A stretch of DNA of 64,000 nucleotides from Erwinia sp. S63 (GCF_016625195.1 NZ_JACVUP010000018.1:53444-117443); one strand, 5' to 3'. Counted from the first letter of the stretch, positions 26,007 through 34,255 are shown. Notes: generated by a model from the sequence alone, not told the origin. Translations and numbers: made by a program.

Positions 26007-27461
26007 ATGAACCTGCTACTTACTACCAAACCACGCGCGCTGCTGGCGCTTGCCGTGTCCAGCGCTCTGCTGACCGGTTGTGCCAATCCGCACGGCTTAC
26101 ATCCTCATAACTCACTGCTTGATGCTAACTCATTACAGGCCAAAGAATCGCTCAACGGTGCGCATTTCAGCGCAGCAAACTGGCCAAAAACCGAATGGTG
26201 GCAGGGATTTAACGATCCACAGCTGAATCGGCTCATTGCCGATGCGATGACTTCAAGCCCGGATTTGCAGGTGGTGAACGCGCAGGCAGACAAAGCCAAT
26301 GCCCAGGTCATTGCCGCCGAGGCTGAGCGCTATCCCGATGTGGATCTCAATGCCGGGATCACGCGTTCACGTGTGGCAAAAGTCGACGACCCGCTTCTGC
26401 AAGGTAAAAGCTACAGCACGCTGCGCACGGCCAATATCGGCATGAGCTACACCTTTGACCTGTGGGGTGGCAAGAAAGATGCAGCAGAAGCCGCGCTAGG
26501 TCAGGCGCGCGCCAGTGAGTTGGATCGTCAGGCCAGCCAACTGACGCTCGCCGTCAACGTAACGCGTGCCTGGAATAACCTCAACCTGGCCTGGTCGAAC
26601 GCTGAACTGGCAAAACAGAATGCCGACCGTTCCAGTGGCATCGCCAAAATTCAGCAGCAGTATGTCAGCGCTGGTTTGACGTCCGACTATCAATATAAGC
26701 AGGCGCTATCGCAGCAAAAAACCGCTGAAGCCACCCTGACCGAAGCCAAACAGAATGTCACCGATGCGGGTATTCAACTTTCCACGCTAATTGGTAAAGG
26801 GCCGGATTACTGGCACCAACTGAAAGCGGCGAAAATGGATGTCCCGATTGCCGCCACGCTGCCGGGTAACATTCCGGCGGAGCTACTGGGTCGTCGTCCG
26901 GATGTGGTGGCGGCGCGCTGGCGCGTGGAAGCGGCATCAAAACAAATTGCCGCAACGAAAACCGAGTTTTACCCCAACATAAACCTGGTGGCGGAAGCCG
27001 GTACCCGTTCACTGCTCGGTGATGCGTTCTTTGGCGCCCCCAGCCAATTCTTTAACGTGGGTCCAAGTCTGTCTCTGCCGATCTTCGATGCCGGTAAGCG
27101 CCGCGCCGATTTAGCAGAAAGTGACGCTAACTATGATCTGGCCGTGGCGCAGTACAACAAGCTGCTGATTGGCTCCCTGGGAAATATCAGCGATACCATC
27201 ACGCAGCTGCAGTCAATTCAGGATCAGCTGGCGCAGCAGCAGAGCGCCAATCAACTCATTCATAGCGCATGGGATGATTTAAACCGCGAATACACTGCAG
27301 GATTGCGTCCGTACCTTGATGTGCTAACCATCCAGAACCAACTCATCGAGTCCGATCAGAAACTGGTGGCGTTGCAGGCGCAGCAGATCAATCTGGCAGT
27401 GGTATTAATTGAAGACCTGGGCGGCGGATTCCAGAACACTGGCACTTCGGTGAAGGGATAA
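26007..27461 (+). CDS. Outer-membrane efflux lipoprotein, NodT/OprM family
   Basis: TolC-like outer-membrane channel of tripartite efflux pumps, 484 residues. The signal peptide ends in the lipobox LLTGC (Cys 25). Two OEP repeats follow: EWWQGFNDPQLNRLIADAMTSSPDLQVVNAQADKANAQVIAAEAERYPDVDLNAG (about 67-121) in the first and GNIPAELLGRRPDVVAARWRVEAASKQIAATKTEFYPNINLVAEAG (about 288-333) in the second, with PSLSLPIFDAGKRRADL (about 352). No membrane-fusion protein or RND/MFS pump gene is next to it, so it must work with a pump coded elsewhere. It is flanked by intergenic gaps of 139 and 69 bp. Confidence 0.9.
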   Translation: MNLLLTTKPRALLALAVSSALLTGCANPHGLHPHNSLLDANSLQAKESLNGAHFSAANWPKTEWWQGFNDPQLNRLIADAMTSSPDLQVVNAQADKANAQVIAAEAERYPDVDLNAGITRSRVAKVDDPLLQGKSYSTLRTANIGMSYTFDLWGGKKDAAEAALGQARASELDRQASQLTLAVNVTRAWNNLNLAWSNAELAKQNADRSSGIAKIQQQYVSAGLTSDYQYKQALSQQKTAEATLTEAKQNVTDAGIQLSTLIGKGPDYWHQLKAAKMDVPIAATLPGNIPAELLGRRPDVVAARWRVEAASKQIAATKTEFYPNINLVAEAGTRSLLGDAFFGAPSQFFNVGPSLSLPIFDAGKRRADLAESDANYDLAVAQYNKLLIGSLGNISDTITQLQSIQDQLAQQQSANQLIHSAWDDLNREYTAGLRPYLDVLTIQNQLIESDQKLVALQAQQINLAVVLIEDLGGGFQNTGTSVKG

Positions 27462-27494
27462 GCTGACGGCTGGCATTCTGCCGCACATTGATGA

Positions 27495-27532
27495 ATGATA
27501 GTCCGTACCTGGAATACTCTGCGGACTATCAT
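27495..27532. repeat. 11-bp perfect inverted repeat over the start of the PLP enzyme gene
   Basis: Arms ATGATAGTCCG (27495-27505) and CGGACTATCAT (27522-27532), 16-nt loop. The right arm includes the first two bases of the ATG start at 27531 and any ribosome-binding site. It could be an operator for a dimeric regulator or an RNA hairpin that hides the start codon. Confidence 0.6.
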
Positions 27533-28676
27533 GATGGAACAGAATGCCAATGCCGGCTGGTTACGCCCTCTTATCGCTGACCGACTGACGCCTTACCTCG
27601 AAATTGATGCGGCGCGCCTGCAACGCAATCTGCAACACATGCAGCAAAAAGCCGATGCCGCTGGCGTCACGCTGCGTCCACATATCAAAACGCATAAAAG
27701 TGTCTGGATTGCCGAACAGCAACGCCTGTTAGGTGCGCATGGTATTACCGTGTCAAAACCCAGTGAGGGTATTGCCTTTATCCTCGGTGGGGAGCGCGAT
27801 TTGCTGCTGGCTTATCCCGTTGTTCACGCCGAGACGCTCACTGAATTACTGGCTGTCGCCGTGCAACATCAGGCGCGTGTCACCTGTATTGCCGACTGTG
27901 CTCTCGGCGTCACATCCATCGCTCAAGCGCATCGCCAGCAGCCTGCCAGTGAGTTGTCCATCGCCATCAAAGTCGATGTGGGATTGCATCGCGTGGGAGT
28001 GGATCCACACAGCGGTGAAGCCGTGGCATTGGCGCAGCAGATTAAAGCAGCGGGGTTACCTTTTGCCGGGCTGGTTTCGCACGCCGGCCATGCTTATGGC
28101 GCAGGTCATGCCGTGGCTATCGCTGAAGTTGCACAGCAGGAAATCATCTTAATGCGTCAGGTTCAGCAGCAATTGCTCGCTGCAGGCTTCTCGCCTTGCC
28201 CCATTTCCGTGGGCTCCACGCCAACAGCACTGGCCGCGCCGGTGGCTGAAGGCAGCGACGAAATTCGTCCGGGAAATTATGCGCTGTTAGATCTCACCGC
28301 CTGGCGTCTGGGATTATGCACGCCCGATGCGCTGGCGCTCAGCGTGATAACACGCGTAGTAGCGGTGAATCCGCATTTCGCAATTATTGATGCTGGCTCC
28401 AAGATGCTCAGCTCTGACAAAGGTCCGCACGGCACCAACGCCAGCGGTTTTGGCATTGCCGTGGATGAGCAGGGCAACCAATACGAGGTTCTGAAGCTAT
28501 CAGAAGAACATGGTTTTCTGCAGTACGGAGATCATGCTCCGGCGCGAGGCGCTGTGCTGCGCATCTTCCCGAATCACAGCTGCGCAGTCGTGGCTCAATC
28601 CGATCGCTTTGTTTTACGCCATCAGGACGGCACAGCAGAGACGAAGGAAATTCAGGGTCGAGGCAAATTTATCTGA
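27531..28676 (+). CDS. D-threonine aldolase / D-serine dehydratase-like PLP enzyme
   Basis: Fold-type III PLP enzyme of 381 residues from ATG 27531 (ATGs at 27495 and 27534 are alternatives). The N-terminal alanine-racemase-like barrel carries the PLP lysine in LRPHIKTHKSVWIAEQQ (about 47-63), then IKVDVGLHRVGVDP (about 153-166), GLVSHAGHAYG (about 187-197) and SVGSTPTA (about 232-239). The C-terminal domain has the H-x-C metal site in FPNHSCAVV (about 345-353), as in D-threonine aldolases and eukaryotic-type D-serine dehydratases. Likely it degrades a D-beta-hydroxy amino acid; which one cannot be told. It stands alone, so context gives no pathway. Confidence 0.82.
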   Translation: MMEQNANAGWLRPLIADRLTPYLEIDAARLQRNLQHMQQKADAAGVTLRPHIKTHKSVWIAEQQRLLGAHGITVSKPSEGIAFILGGERDLLLAYPVVHAETLTELLAVAVQHQARVTCIADCALGVTSIAQAHRQQPASELSIAIKVDVGLHRVGVDPHSGEAVALAQQIKAAGLPFAGLVSHAGHAYGAGHAVAIAEVAQQEIILMRQVQQQLLAAGFSPCPISVGSTPTALAAPVAEGSDEIRPGNYALLDLTAWRLGLCTPDALALSVITRVVAVNPHFAIIDAGSKMLSSDKGPHGTNASGFGIAVDEQGNQYEVLKLSEEHGFLQYGDHAPARGAVLRIFPNHSCAVVAQSDRFVLRHQDGTAETKEIQGRGKFI

Positions 28677-28895
28677 GCACAGGATTTTTACTGGAAACCT
28701 CTGTTGCAGCACACTTCCACTATCCTGCCATTTGCAGCGGAATGTCCTTCAGTTAAGGTAATCTTTGCTGTAGGCAGTCTCATCATTCTGTAGGGTACGG
28801 CCTTCAGGCCGCCAATTAACTGTGGCGGTCATCATTCATCTCCTGAAGCCAGCTCTACAGATCTCCCTGCCTTTCTCTCGCTCAACGGAGGTTCC

Positions 28896-29291
28896 ATGCT
28901 GCCATCTCAGACAGTCACGCTGACCATTCCCCGCAACTGGTTAGATTTATATGAAACCATCTGGAAACCTGAATGCTTTGCCAGGTGGGCAAGTGGGCTG
29001 AGTGCCAGTACGCTCACACAAGAAGGAAACTACTGGAAAGCCAAAGGACCTGAAGGTTCAGTGAAGATCCGCTTTACGCCGCACAACCCCTTTGGCGTTA
29101 TGGATCACTGGATTGACACCGGCAGCGGGAAAGAGATTTACATGCCAATGCGGGTGATAGCCAACGAACAGGGTGCTGAAGTGGTGATGGTGGTTTATCG
29201 CCAACCCCTTATGTCTGATGAAAAATTTGCTCAGGACGTTGCCTGGGTAAAACGCGACCTGGATCAACTTCTTCACCTGTTAACTCATTAG
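28896..29291 (+). CDS. SRPBCC-family small protein
   Basis: A 131-residue protein with an excellent ribosome site (GGAGG, 5 nt spacing). The pattern QTVTLTIPRNWLDLYETIWKPECFARWASGLSAST ... GSVKIRFTPHNPFGVMDHWIDTGSGKEIYMPMRVIANEQGAEVVMVVYRQPLMSDEKFAQDVAWVKRDLDQLLHLL fits the START/Bet v1-like polyketide cyclase/SRPBCC fold: N-terminal helix, beta sheet and long C-terminal helix. Such proteins bind hydrophobic ligands, but no specific function can be assigned. It is preceded by a 219-bp gap containing a short G+C hairpin (28798-28811). Confidence 0.7.
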   Translation: MLPSQTVTLTIPRNWLDLYETIWKPECFARWASGLSASTLTQEGNYWKAKGPEGSVKIRFTPHNPFGVMDHWIDTGSGKEIYMPMRVIANEQGAEVVMVVYRQPLMSDEKFAQDVAWVKRDLDQLLHLLTH

Positions 29292-29727
29292 AATCAATGC
29301 ATTATAAAAATCGTACTGCTTTAACTTTCGCTGGAAGCAATCAATAAAAAAGTCATCTTTTTCCGCGCAATAGCGTTTAACTGTTTAACGATAATACCTG
29401 TTGCTTTTCGTGCTAATCACCAGTCTGGCTAAAGTCTTCTCACCAGGAAAACTCCTGGTGAGATCACAGTTTGTGAATCTTAGTCCCTCTGATTTATCGG
29501 TGTTTTTTTTATCTTGTTCAAATGACTTGTTTGATCGCCTGCCGAAATGTCTGACAGGACTTATTAATCGCTTATCAAGCGTCTTATCTATTCTGATGCA
29601 AAGTCTGAAACCATTTATTCCTGAAGTTCATTTATAGGAGTTTTCTTATGGTGTTAATTTAATTAAAACACGGTATAACTCATTCACACACAGCAATACC
29701 CGATAATAACAACAGCAGGGAAATAAC
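29292..29727. other. Gene-free AT-rich stretch with an 11-bp perfect hairpin
   Basis: No credible gene in 436 bp. At 29438-29463 lies a perfect stem TCTCACCAGGA/TCCTGGTGAGA with loop AAAC and no U-run. At 29648-29662 a five-codon ORF (M-V-L-I-stop) follows TAGGAG at 8-nt spacing, as a remnant or leader peptide. A TTG-started open frame at 29401-29637 crosses the hairpin and has no family likeness, so I do not call it. Confidence 0.5.
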
Positions 29728-29994
29728 ATGGATCGCTCAACCTATCCTTTGTTATCTGAAAAAGAATTCGTTGAGATTGCCAGTAGGATACTGGCCGGGG
29801 AATATAACAACTCAAAGGGATTTTATAATGATCTTGCGGATTTCCTCCGAGCCGGAGGAGATACCGCCGAGACAATGAAATATTTACGCGCCAGGGGCAT
29901 CTCTTTAAATTCAGAGCATCATTTAATTGAATGCATCTTTACATGGCAAACTCTGAAAGGCATTTCAGGGTTGCGTCAGGAAACGCTGCATTGA
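29728..29994 (+). CDS. Hypothetical protein, 88 residues
   Basis: Small, soluble, slightly acidic protein that I do not recognise: MDRSTYPLLSEKEFVEIASR at the start, then YNDLADFLRAGGDTAETMKYLRARGI, which looks like two amphipathic helices, then HHLIECIFTWQTLKGISGL. The possible ribosome site (GGGAA, about 7 nt upstream) is moderate. It is AT-rich and lies between the SRPBCC gene and the truncated flippase in the accessory stretch. No signal peptide, membrane segment or known DNA-binding motif is visible. The coding call rests on the open frame and start context only. Confidence 0.5.
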   Translation: MDRSTYPLLSEKEFVEIASRILAGEYNNSKGFYNDLADFLRAGGDTAETMKYLRARGISLNSEHHLIECIFTWQTLKGISGLRQETLH

Positions 29995-30041
29995 TGTGAT
30001 CTGTACTCTGGGCAGGCGCCCGGGTGAACCCTTAATTGCAT

Positions 30042-30055
30042 TGGTACATGTACCA
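30042..30055. promoter_or_regulatory. 14-bp perfect palindrome before the flippase remnant
   Basis: TGGTACATGTACCA is self-complementary over 14 bp and lies 13 bp before the ATG at 30069. It is a candidate operator for a dimeric regulator, or chance. Confidence 0.35.
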
Positions 30056-30068
30056 TAACGAGCAGAAC

Positions 30069-30713
30069 ATGGCGATAAGAGAAAAAAGTTTGGCCAGCGC
30101 CAAATGGTCAATTTTGTCATCCATAAAAATCGTCGGCATTGGTGTTTTACAGCTTTCACTTCTGGCACAAATACTTCAGGCAAACGAGTTAGATTTACTC
30201 GCTATTGCTATTGTGATGTTATTGGTTATTGATACACTTGCCGACCGTGGGTTTGGTAATTCAGTCATCCGAAATATAAATCTTAATAACAGCGAACTTT
30301 CCATTCTCTACTGGGGAAATGTGTTAAGCGGCATGATGATATTCGCCGTGCTGTTTATTGGTAGTGATTTATACAGCAGAATAATGAACCAACCCGAAAT
30401 GGCAATTATGCTGGAAATGATTTCGGTGATTTTCATTATTATCCCGCAGGGGCAACATTATCGCGCCATATTACAGCGTGAGAAACAATTCTCGCGTATC
30501 GCCTTCACAGAAACCTCATCGGTGCTGGTTGGCCTGGGTGTCACACTGTTTACCGTATGGCTGACCCCTTCAGTGTTGTGCGCAATCTGGGGTTACCTTG
30601 CCATGGTATCCATCAGAATGCTGGTCTACTGCTACTACGGTCGTTCCTGGTTCCAGCCAGAATACCGTTTTAGCCTGAAAAGTTTCGCCAACGTGCGAGC
30701 AAGAAACGGATAA
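30069..30713 (+). pseudogene. Truncated polysaccharide flippase (WzxC/MOP family), N-terminal part only
   Basis: A 214-residue remnant of a family that normally has about 490 residues. It starts MAIREKSLASAKWSILSSIKIVGIG and aligns in order with E. coli WzxC as I recall it: LADRGFGNSVIRNINLNNSELSILYWGNVLSGM, SVIFIIIPQGQHYRAILQREKQFSRIAFTETSSVLVGLGV, GYLAMVSIRMLVYCYYGRSWFQPEYRFSLKSF. Six or so membrane segments remain. After FSLKSF the sequence departs from the family (ANVRARNG) and stops at TAATAA; the C-terminal half is absent, replaced by a terminator 50 bp on. The WaaL, Wzy or GT partners of a working pathway are not beside it. Transport activity is unlikely. Confidence 0.75.
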
Positions 30714-30762
30714 TAAAAACAAGTCTGTATGGTGGGCTCTGGGCATCTGAGAAGATGCGTTC

Positions 30763-30796
30763 GCGTGCTGGTCGCCAGCACGCTTTTTTCTTTTTT
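30763..30796 (+). terminator. Strong Rho-independent terminator
   Basis: Arms GCGTGCTGG/CCAGCACGC with loop TCG, followed by TTTTTTCTTTTTT. It ends the transcript of the flippase remnant. Confidence 0.92.
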
Positions 30797-31036
30797 GATG
30801 TTGTCATACCTCCCTCAGCCTTCACACTCGAACTCACACAAACTTGCACTACCGCACTCCTCACATCACATTTTTTTATGCGAATACGTAACGCACTCCC
30901 GATTTATCAAGCCGGTTAAGCCTGTTAGCATGTGCGGCATCAACACGGCTAATCCGATGGCGCCTTTTTTAGAAAAACTCAGTGGTCGATAACTGAGGAA
31001 ATCTTTAGGCTGGCCGCCAATCTTTTGGAGTGCTCT

Positions 31037-31654
31037 ATGTTATTAACCGTTCTCTACATTATTGGCATTACCGCCGAAGCCATGACCGGCGCATTGGCGG
31101 CTGGCCGCCGCAAAATGGATCTGTTTGGCGTCATCATCATTGCTTCCGTCACCGCAATCGGTGGTGGCTCGGTGCGTGACATCCTGCTCGGGCACTATCC
31201 ATTGAGCTGGGTTAAAAACCCGGAGTACATCATGATTGTGGCCGCCGCTGCAGTAGTGACCACTTTTGTTGCCCCTCTGATGAATCATCTGCGTAAAGTG
31301 TTTCTGGTACTGGATGCGCTTGGCCTGGTGGTGTTCTCCATTATTGGCGCGCAGGTCGCGCTGGATTCTGGCCATGCCTCAATCATTGCCGCTATTGCCG
31401 CCGTGATCACCGGCGTATTTGGTGGCGTGCTGCGTGATATGTTCTGCAACCGCATCCCGCTGGTATTCCAAAAAGAGCTTTACGCCGGTATCGCGTTTGC
31501 CGCAGGCTGGCTCTACATTTTGTTGCTCAAAACGCCGCTTCCACATGAAGCCGTGGTGATCATTACGCTGTTGGCTGGCTTTTTTGGTCGTTTACTAGCG
31601 CTGCGCTTCCGCCTTGGCCTGCCGATCTTCAACTACCCCCATCCCGAACATTAA
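31037..31654 (+). CDS. yicG: TRIC-type membrane protein YicG
   Basis: Inner-membrane protein of 205 residues (ATG 31037, GGAG 7 nt upstream; an ATG four codons earlier is less good). It consists of two UPF0126/TRIC repeats: GITAEAMTGALAAGRRKMDLFGVIIIASVTAIGGGSVRDILLGHYP (about 9-54) and LDALGLVVFSIIGAQVALDSGHASIIAAIAAVITGVFGGVLRDMFCNRIPLVF (about 92-144), about seven membrane spans. Prokaryotic TRIC channels conduct monovalent cations; the E. coli homologue has also been linked to glycine uptake. Converges on ligB with a 4-bp overlap. Confidence 0.93.
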   Translation: MLLTVLYIIGITAEAMTGALAAGRRKMDLFGVIIIASVTAIGGGSVRDILLGHYPLSWVKNPEYIMIVAAAAVVTTFVAPLMNHLRKVFLVLDALGLVVFSIIGAQVALDSGHASIIAAIAAVITGVFGGVLRDMFCNRIPLVFQKELYAGIAFAAGWLYILLLKTPLPHEAVVIITLLAGFFGRLLALRFRLGLPIFNYPHPEH

Positions 31655-33336
31655 GGTGCAGCAGGAATCTCCTGCAGCTGTAAAAAGCGGATCAGCTGCT
31701 GTAATTCCTCATCCTGCAGCATGGTAACAATCCGCTCTGCAAGCGTGCGCCCGACACCGGGCAACTGCTGCCACTCCTCTGTCGAGCGAGCCAGTAAAGC
31801 TGTCCAGTCATTATCCGGTAAGGCCTGCAACGCGGCACGGGGGAGCGGTAGACCTAATGCGCTCACCCAGCGCCGAAAGGGTTGCTGACGTGTCTGTTGG
31901 AAACGTTGCCAGATCTCCTGTGCCCGCGCGGCGGATATTCCGCTGTCCTGCGCAATCTCTTCAGGCGTTAACGTCAGCCAGGAGAACAGATGGGTGATCG
32001 CGCCATTGTGCAGTAACCGCTGCCAGCCGCTACGCTGCACGCCAGGGATGTTCAGCACCGATTTCTGACTGAGCCAGCTCAGGCGCGATAAAAACTGCAA
32101 TCGGCAATCCTGATTGAAATGCAAACATGACAGCGAGTTAAATTCGCCCTGCTGTGGTGCTACTGGATATTCACGCCCTGCCACTCGCCAGATCACTCGC
32201 TCTAAGCGGGGAATTCCCTGACCGGCTAACGTCACTATCACCTGATCGCCAGCGATGACATCCAGCTCCCGCCAGCGCCGCAGCGACCCAAGATTCACTC
32301 TACGCACGGTTTTATCATCCAGCTGAACAGGGATGAGGTTGAGCACCACAGCAATTTTCCCGGTGCGCCCAACGTTGAAATCCACGGACAACACTTCAGT
32401 GCTGATTTCAACCGGCTGGTATTTCCACGCGGCCGACCAATGTCCCTGGCCAGGCTGCCAGTCCCGCCCGGCGCTGTGGGGTAATTGATGGAGCACGACA
32501 CCATCGGTGACGAACGGCAACGAGGCACGGAACCAGCGATCGCGCCACACCTCCGCCTCCTCTTCGTTGCCGATCTGGCGACTCCAGATTTGTGACAAAG
32601 CAAATCCCCAGCGTGACAACTGCGCCAGCCGAGCAGGCATCTGGATTGGACCATCGGGCCATGCCCAGATAAAAATGCCGAGACCTGCCAGCAACGGGGA
32701 AGCTTCATGACGCATCATCGCACCCGCCACCTGCGCTCTGGCGTTTCGCCCTCCGTCACGAGCTTGCTGATGATCGGTCATAAGCAGAAATAGCTCGCCT
32801 TGCAGCACCACCTCTTCACGATCGGTGTCAATGTGCGGAGGAATCGCCGGAATATGGTGGGCTTTGGTTATCCACTCTTCGCCACGCAAGCCATCGCCGC
32901 GGCTCACCAGGGAAACCAGTTGCCCGCGCCGATAGACTAGCGTTACCGCTACACCATCGACTTTCGGCTGTATCCACAGTGGGGATTTATCCTGCATCCA
33001 GTACGCCACCGCCATCTTGTCGCGCAGTTTCCGTACACCGGTGTGTGCCACCGGATGACGGGCGCTGCCGTCCGTTGTCGGCTGTGCCTGATAAGCCAAT
33101 TGCGTCGGCGTGAAGCAGCGCTGCCACTGCCGTAAGCGTTGCTGCAGGCTGTCATAATCCCCATCGCTAACCAGACTCGTGCCCTTACGATAGTAGGCAT
33201 CATCCCAGTGCCGTAACTGGCTTTGTAATTGAACGATTTCCTGTTCGGCACGCACCGGAGACCAGTTAGGACACAGCGCTTCAGCCCCGCAAGCCGCAGT
33301 GAAAAACCAGCAGCATAGAAACCACCATCCTTTCAT
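31651..33336 (-). CDS. ligB: NAD-dependent DNA ligase LigB
   Basis: Second NAD+-dependent DNA ligase of enterobacteria, 561 residues. It lacks the BRCT and zinc-finger parts of LigA. The adenylation lysine is in IQPKVDGVAVTLVYRRG (KxDG, about 122-138). YDSLQQRLRQWQRCF is the Ia-like part, DFNVGRTGKIAVVLNLIPVQLDDKTVRRVNLGSLRRW the OB-fold, and the helix-hairpin-helix region lies from about 430 to the end (SWLTLTPEEIAQDSGISAARAQEIW; QQLPGVGRTLAERIV). Unusually the first 20 residues (MKGWWFLCCWFFTAACGAEA) look like a signal peptide, a trait shared with E. coli LigB. Divergent from gmk. Confidence 0.93.
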   Translation of the reverse strand: MKGWWFLCCWFFTAACGAEALCPNWSPVRAEQEIVQLQSQLRHWDDAYYRKGTSLVSDGDYDSLQQRLRQWQRCFTPTQLAYQAQPTTDGSARHPVAHTGVRKLRDKMAVAYWMQDKSPLWIQPKVDGVAVTLVYRRGQLVSLVSRGDGLRGEEWITKAHHIPAIPPHIDTDREEVVLQGELFLLMTDHQQARDGGRNARAQVAGAMMRHEASPLLAGLGIFIWAWPDGPIQMPARLAQLSRWGFALSQIWSRQIGNEEEAEVWRDRWFRASLPFVTDGVVLHQLPHSAGRDWQPGQGHWSAAWKYQPVEISTEVLSVDFNVGRTGKIAVVLNLIPVQLDDKTVRRVNLGSLRRWRELDVIAGDQVIVTLAGQGIPRLERVIWRVAGREYPVAPQQGEFNSLSCLHFNQDCRLQFLSRLSWLSQKSVLNIPGVQRSGWQRLLHNGAITHLFSWLTLTPEEIAQDSGISAARAQEIWQRFQQTRQQPFRRWVSALGLPLPRAALQALPDNDWTALLARSTEEWQQLPGVGRTLAERIVTMLQDEELQQLIRFLQLQEIPAAP

Positions 33337-33574
33337 CGTTGCTCTCCTTTTTGTCTATTGGAGAGTGCGATGGGGGCGATGACCAGTGCTGAAGGTGAGA
33401 AAGTGCAAGAGGATTCCCGGTTTTTTGAGGCGTTTGCAGCGGCTTACGCATTGTCTGACGCGGGTTCACAGAAAAAGAATTGCCTTAGCCCAACGGCAAA
33501 CGCTGCGTGGCGGCGTTAAGCCGTGTATACTGTGCAGGAAATCGACTCCGCTCTTTACTCAATTCAAGATAACC

Positions 33575-34198
33575 ATGGCTCAAGGCACGCTTTATATTAT
33601 TTCCGCTCCAAGCGGCGCGGGTAAATCCAGCCTGATTCAGGCGCTGTTAAAGACACAACCGCTGTACGATACGCAGGTGTCTATTTCGCACACCACCCGT
33701 GGCGTGCGTCCCGGTGAAGCCCATGGTGAACACTATTTCTTCGTCTCCAAGCCCGAATTCGAGACCATGATTGCCGCTGACGACTTCCTTGAACATGCGG
33801 AAGTGTTTGGCAATTACTACGGTACTTCGCGCGCCGCCATTGAGCGCGTGCTGGCGACCGGTGTTGATGTGTTTCTGGATATCGACTGGCAAGGCGCACA
33901 GCAAATTCGGCAGAAAATGCCGGCAGCACGCAGCATCTTTGTGTTGCCGCCGTCGACTGAAGAGTTAGATCGTCGCCTGCGTGGCCGTGGTCAGGATAGC
34001 GAAGAGGTCATCGCCCGCCGTATGGCTCAGGCCGTCGCGGAAATGAGTCACTACGCTGAATACGATTATCTGATCGTGAATGATGATTTCGACCTGGCAC
34101 TGACCGACCTGAAACACATTATTCGCGCAGAACGTCTGCGTATGAGTCGCCAAAAATCGCGACATGATGCTTTAATCAGCAAACTATTGGCAGTCTGA
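33575..34198 (+). CDS. gmk: Guanylate kinase (Gmk)
   Basis: Phosphorylates GMP/dGMP to GDP/dGDP. ATG 33575 (MAQGTLYIISAPSGAGKSSLIQALL) gives 207 residues, the E. coli length. It has the P-loop SGAGKSS (about 12-18), the GMP-binding region VSISHTTRGVRPGEAHGEHYFFV (about 35-57), VFLDIDWQGAQQIRQ and the lid RRLRGRGQDSEEVIARRM. The frame is open 63 codons upstream, but that part has no family likeness. It precedes rpoZ-spoT-trmH-recG on the same strand. A TATACT hexamer is at 33526-33531. Confidence 0.97.
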   Translation: MAQGTLYIISAPSGAGKSSLIQALLKTQPLYDTQVSISHTTRGVRPGEAHGEHYFFVSKPEFETMIAADDFLEHAEVFGNYYGTSRAAIERVLATGVDVFLDIDWQGAQQIRQKMPAARSIFVLPPSTEELDRRLRGRGQDSEEVIARRMAQAVAEMSHYAEYDYLIVNDDFDLALTDLKHIIRAERLRMSRQKSRHDALISKLLAV

Positions 34199-34255
34199 AG
34201 TCACTTTCAGTATTATGCCCAGTCATTTCTTCATCATCTGTGGAGTAGCACACCT

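Noticed and set aside
29401..29637. 78-codon TTG-started ORF in the 29.3-29.7 kb gap
   Set aside because: Runs through a perfect hairpin, has no ribosome site and its hydrophobic translation has no family likeness.
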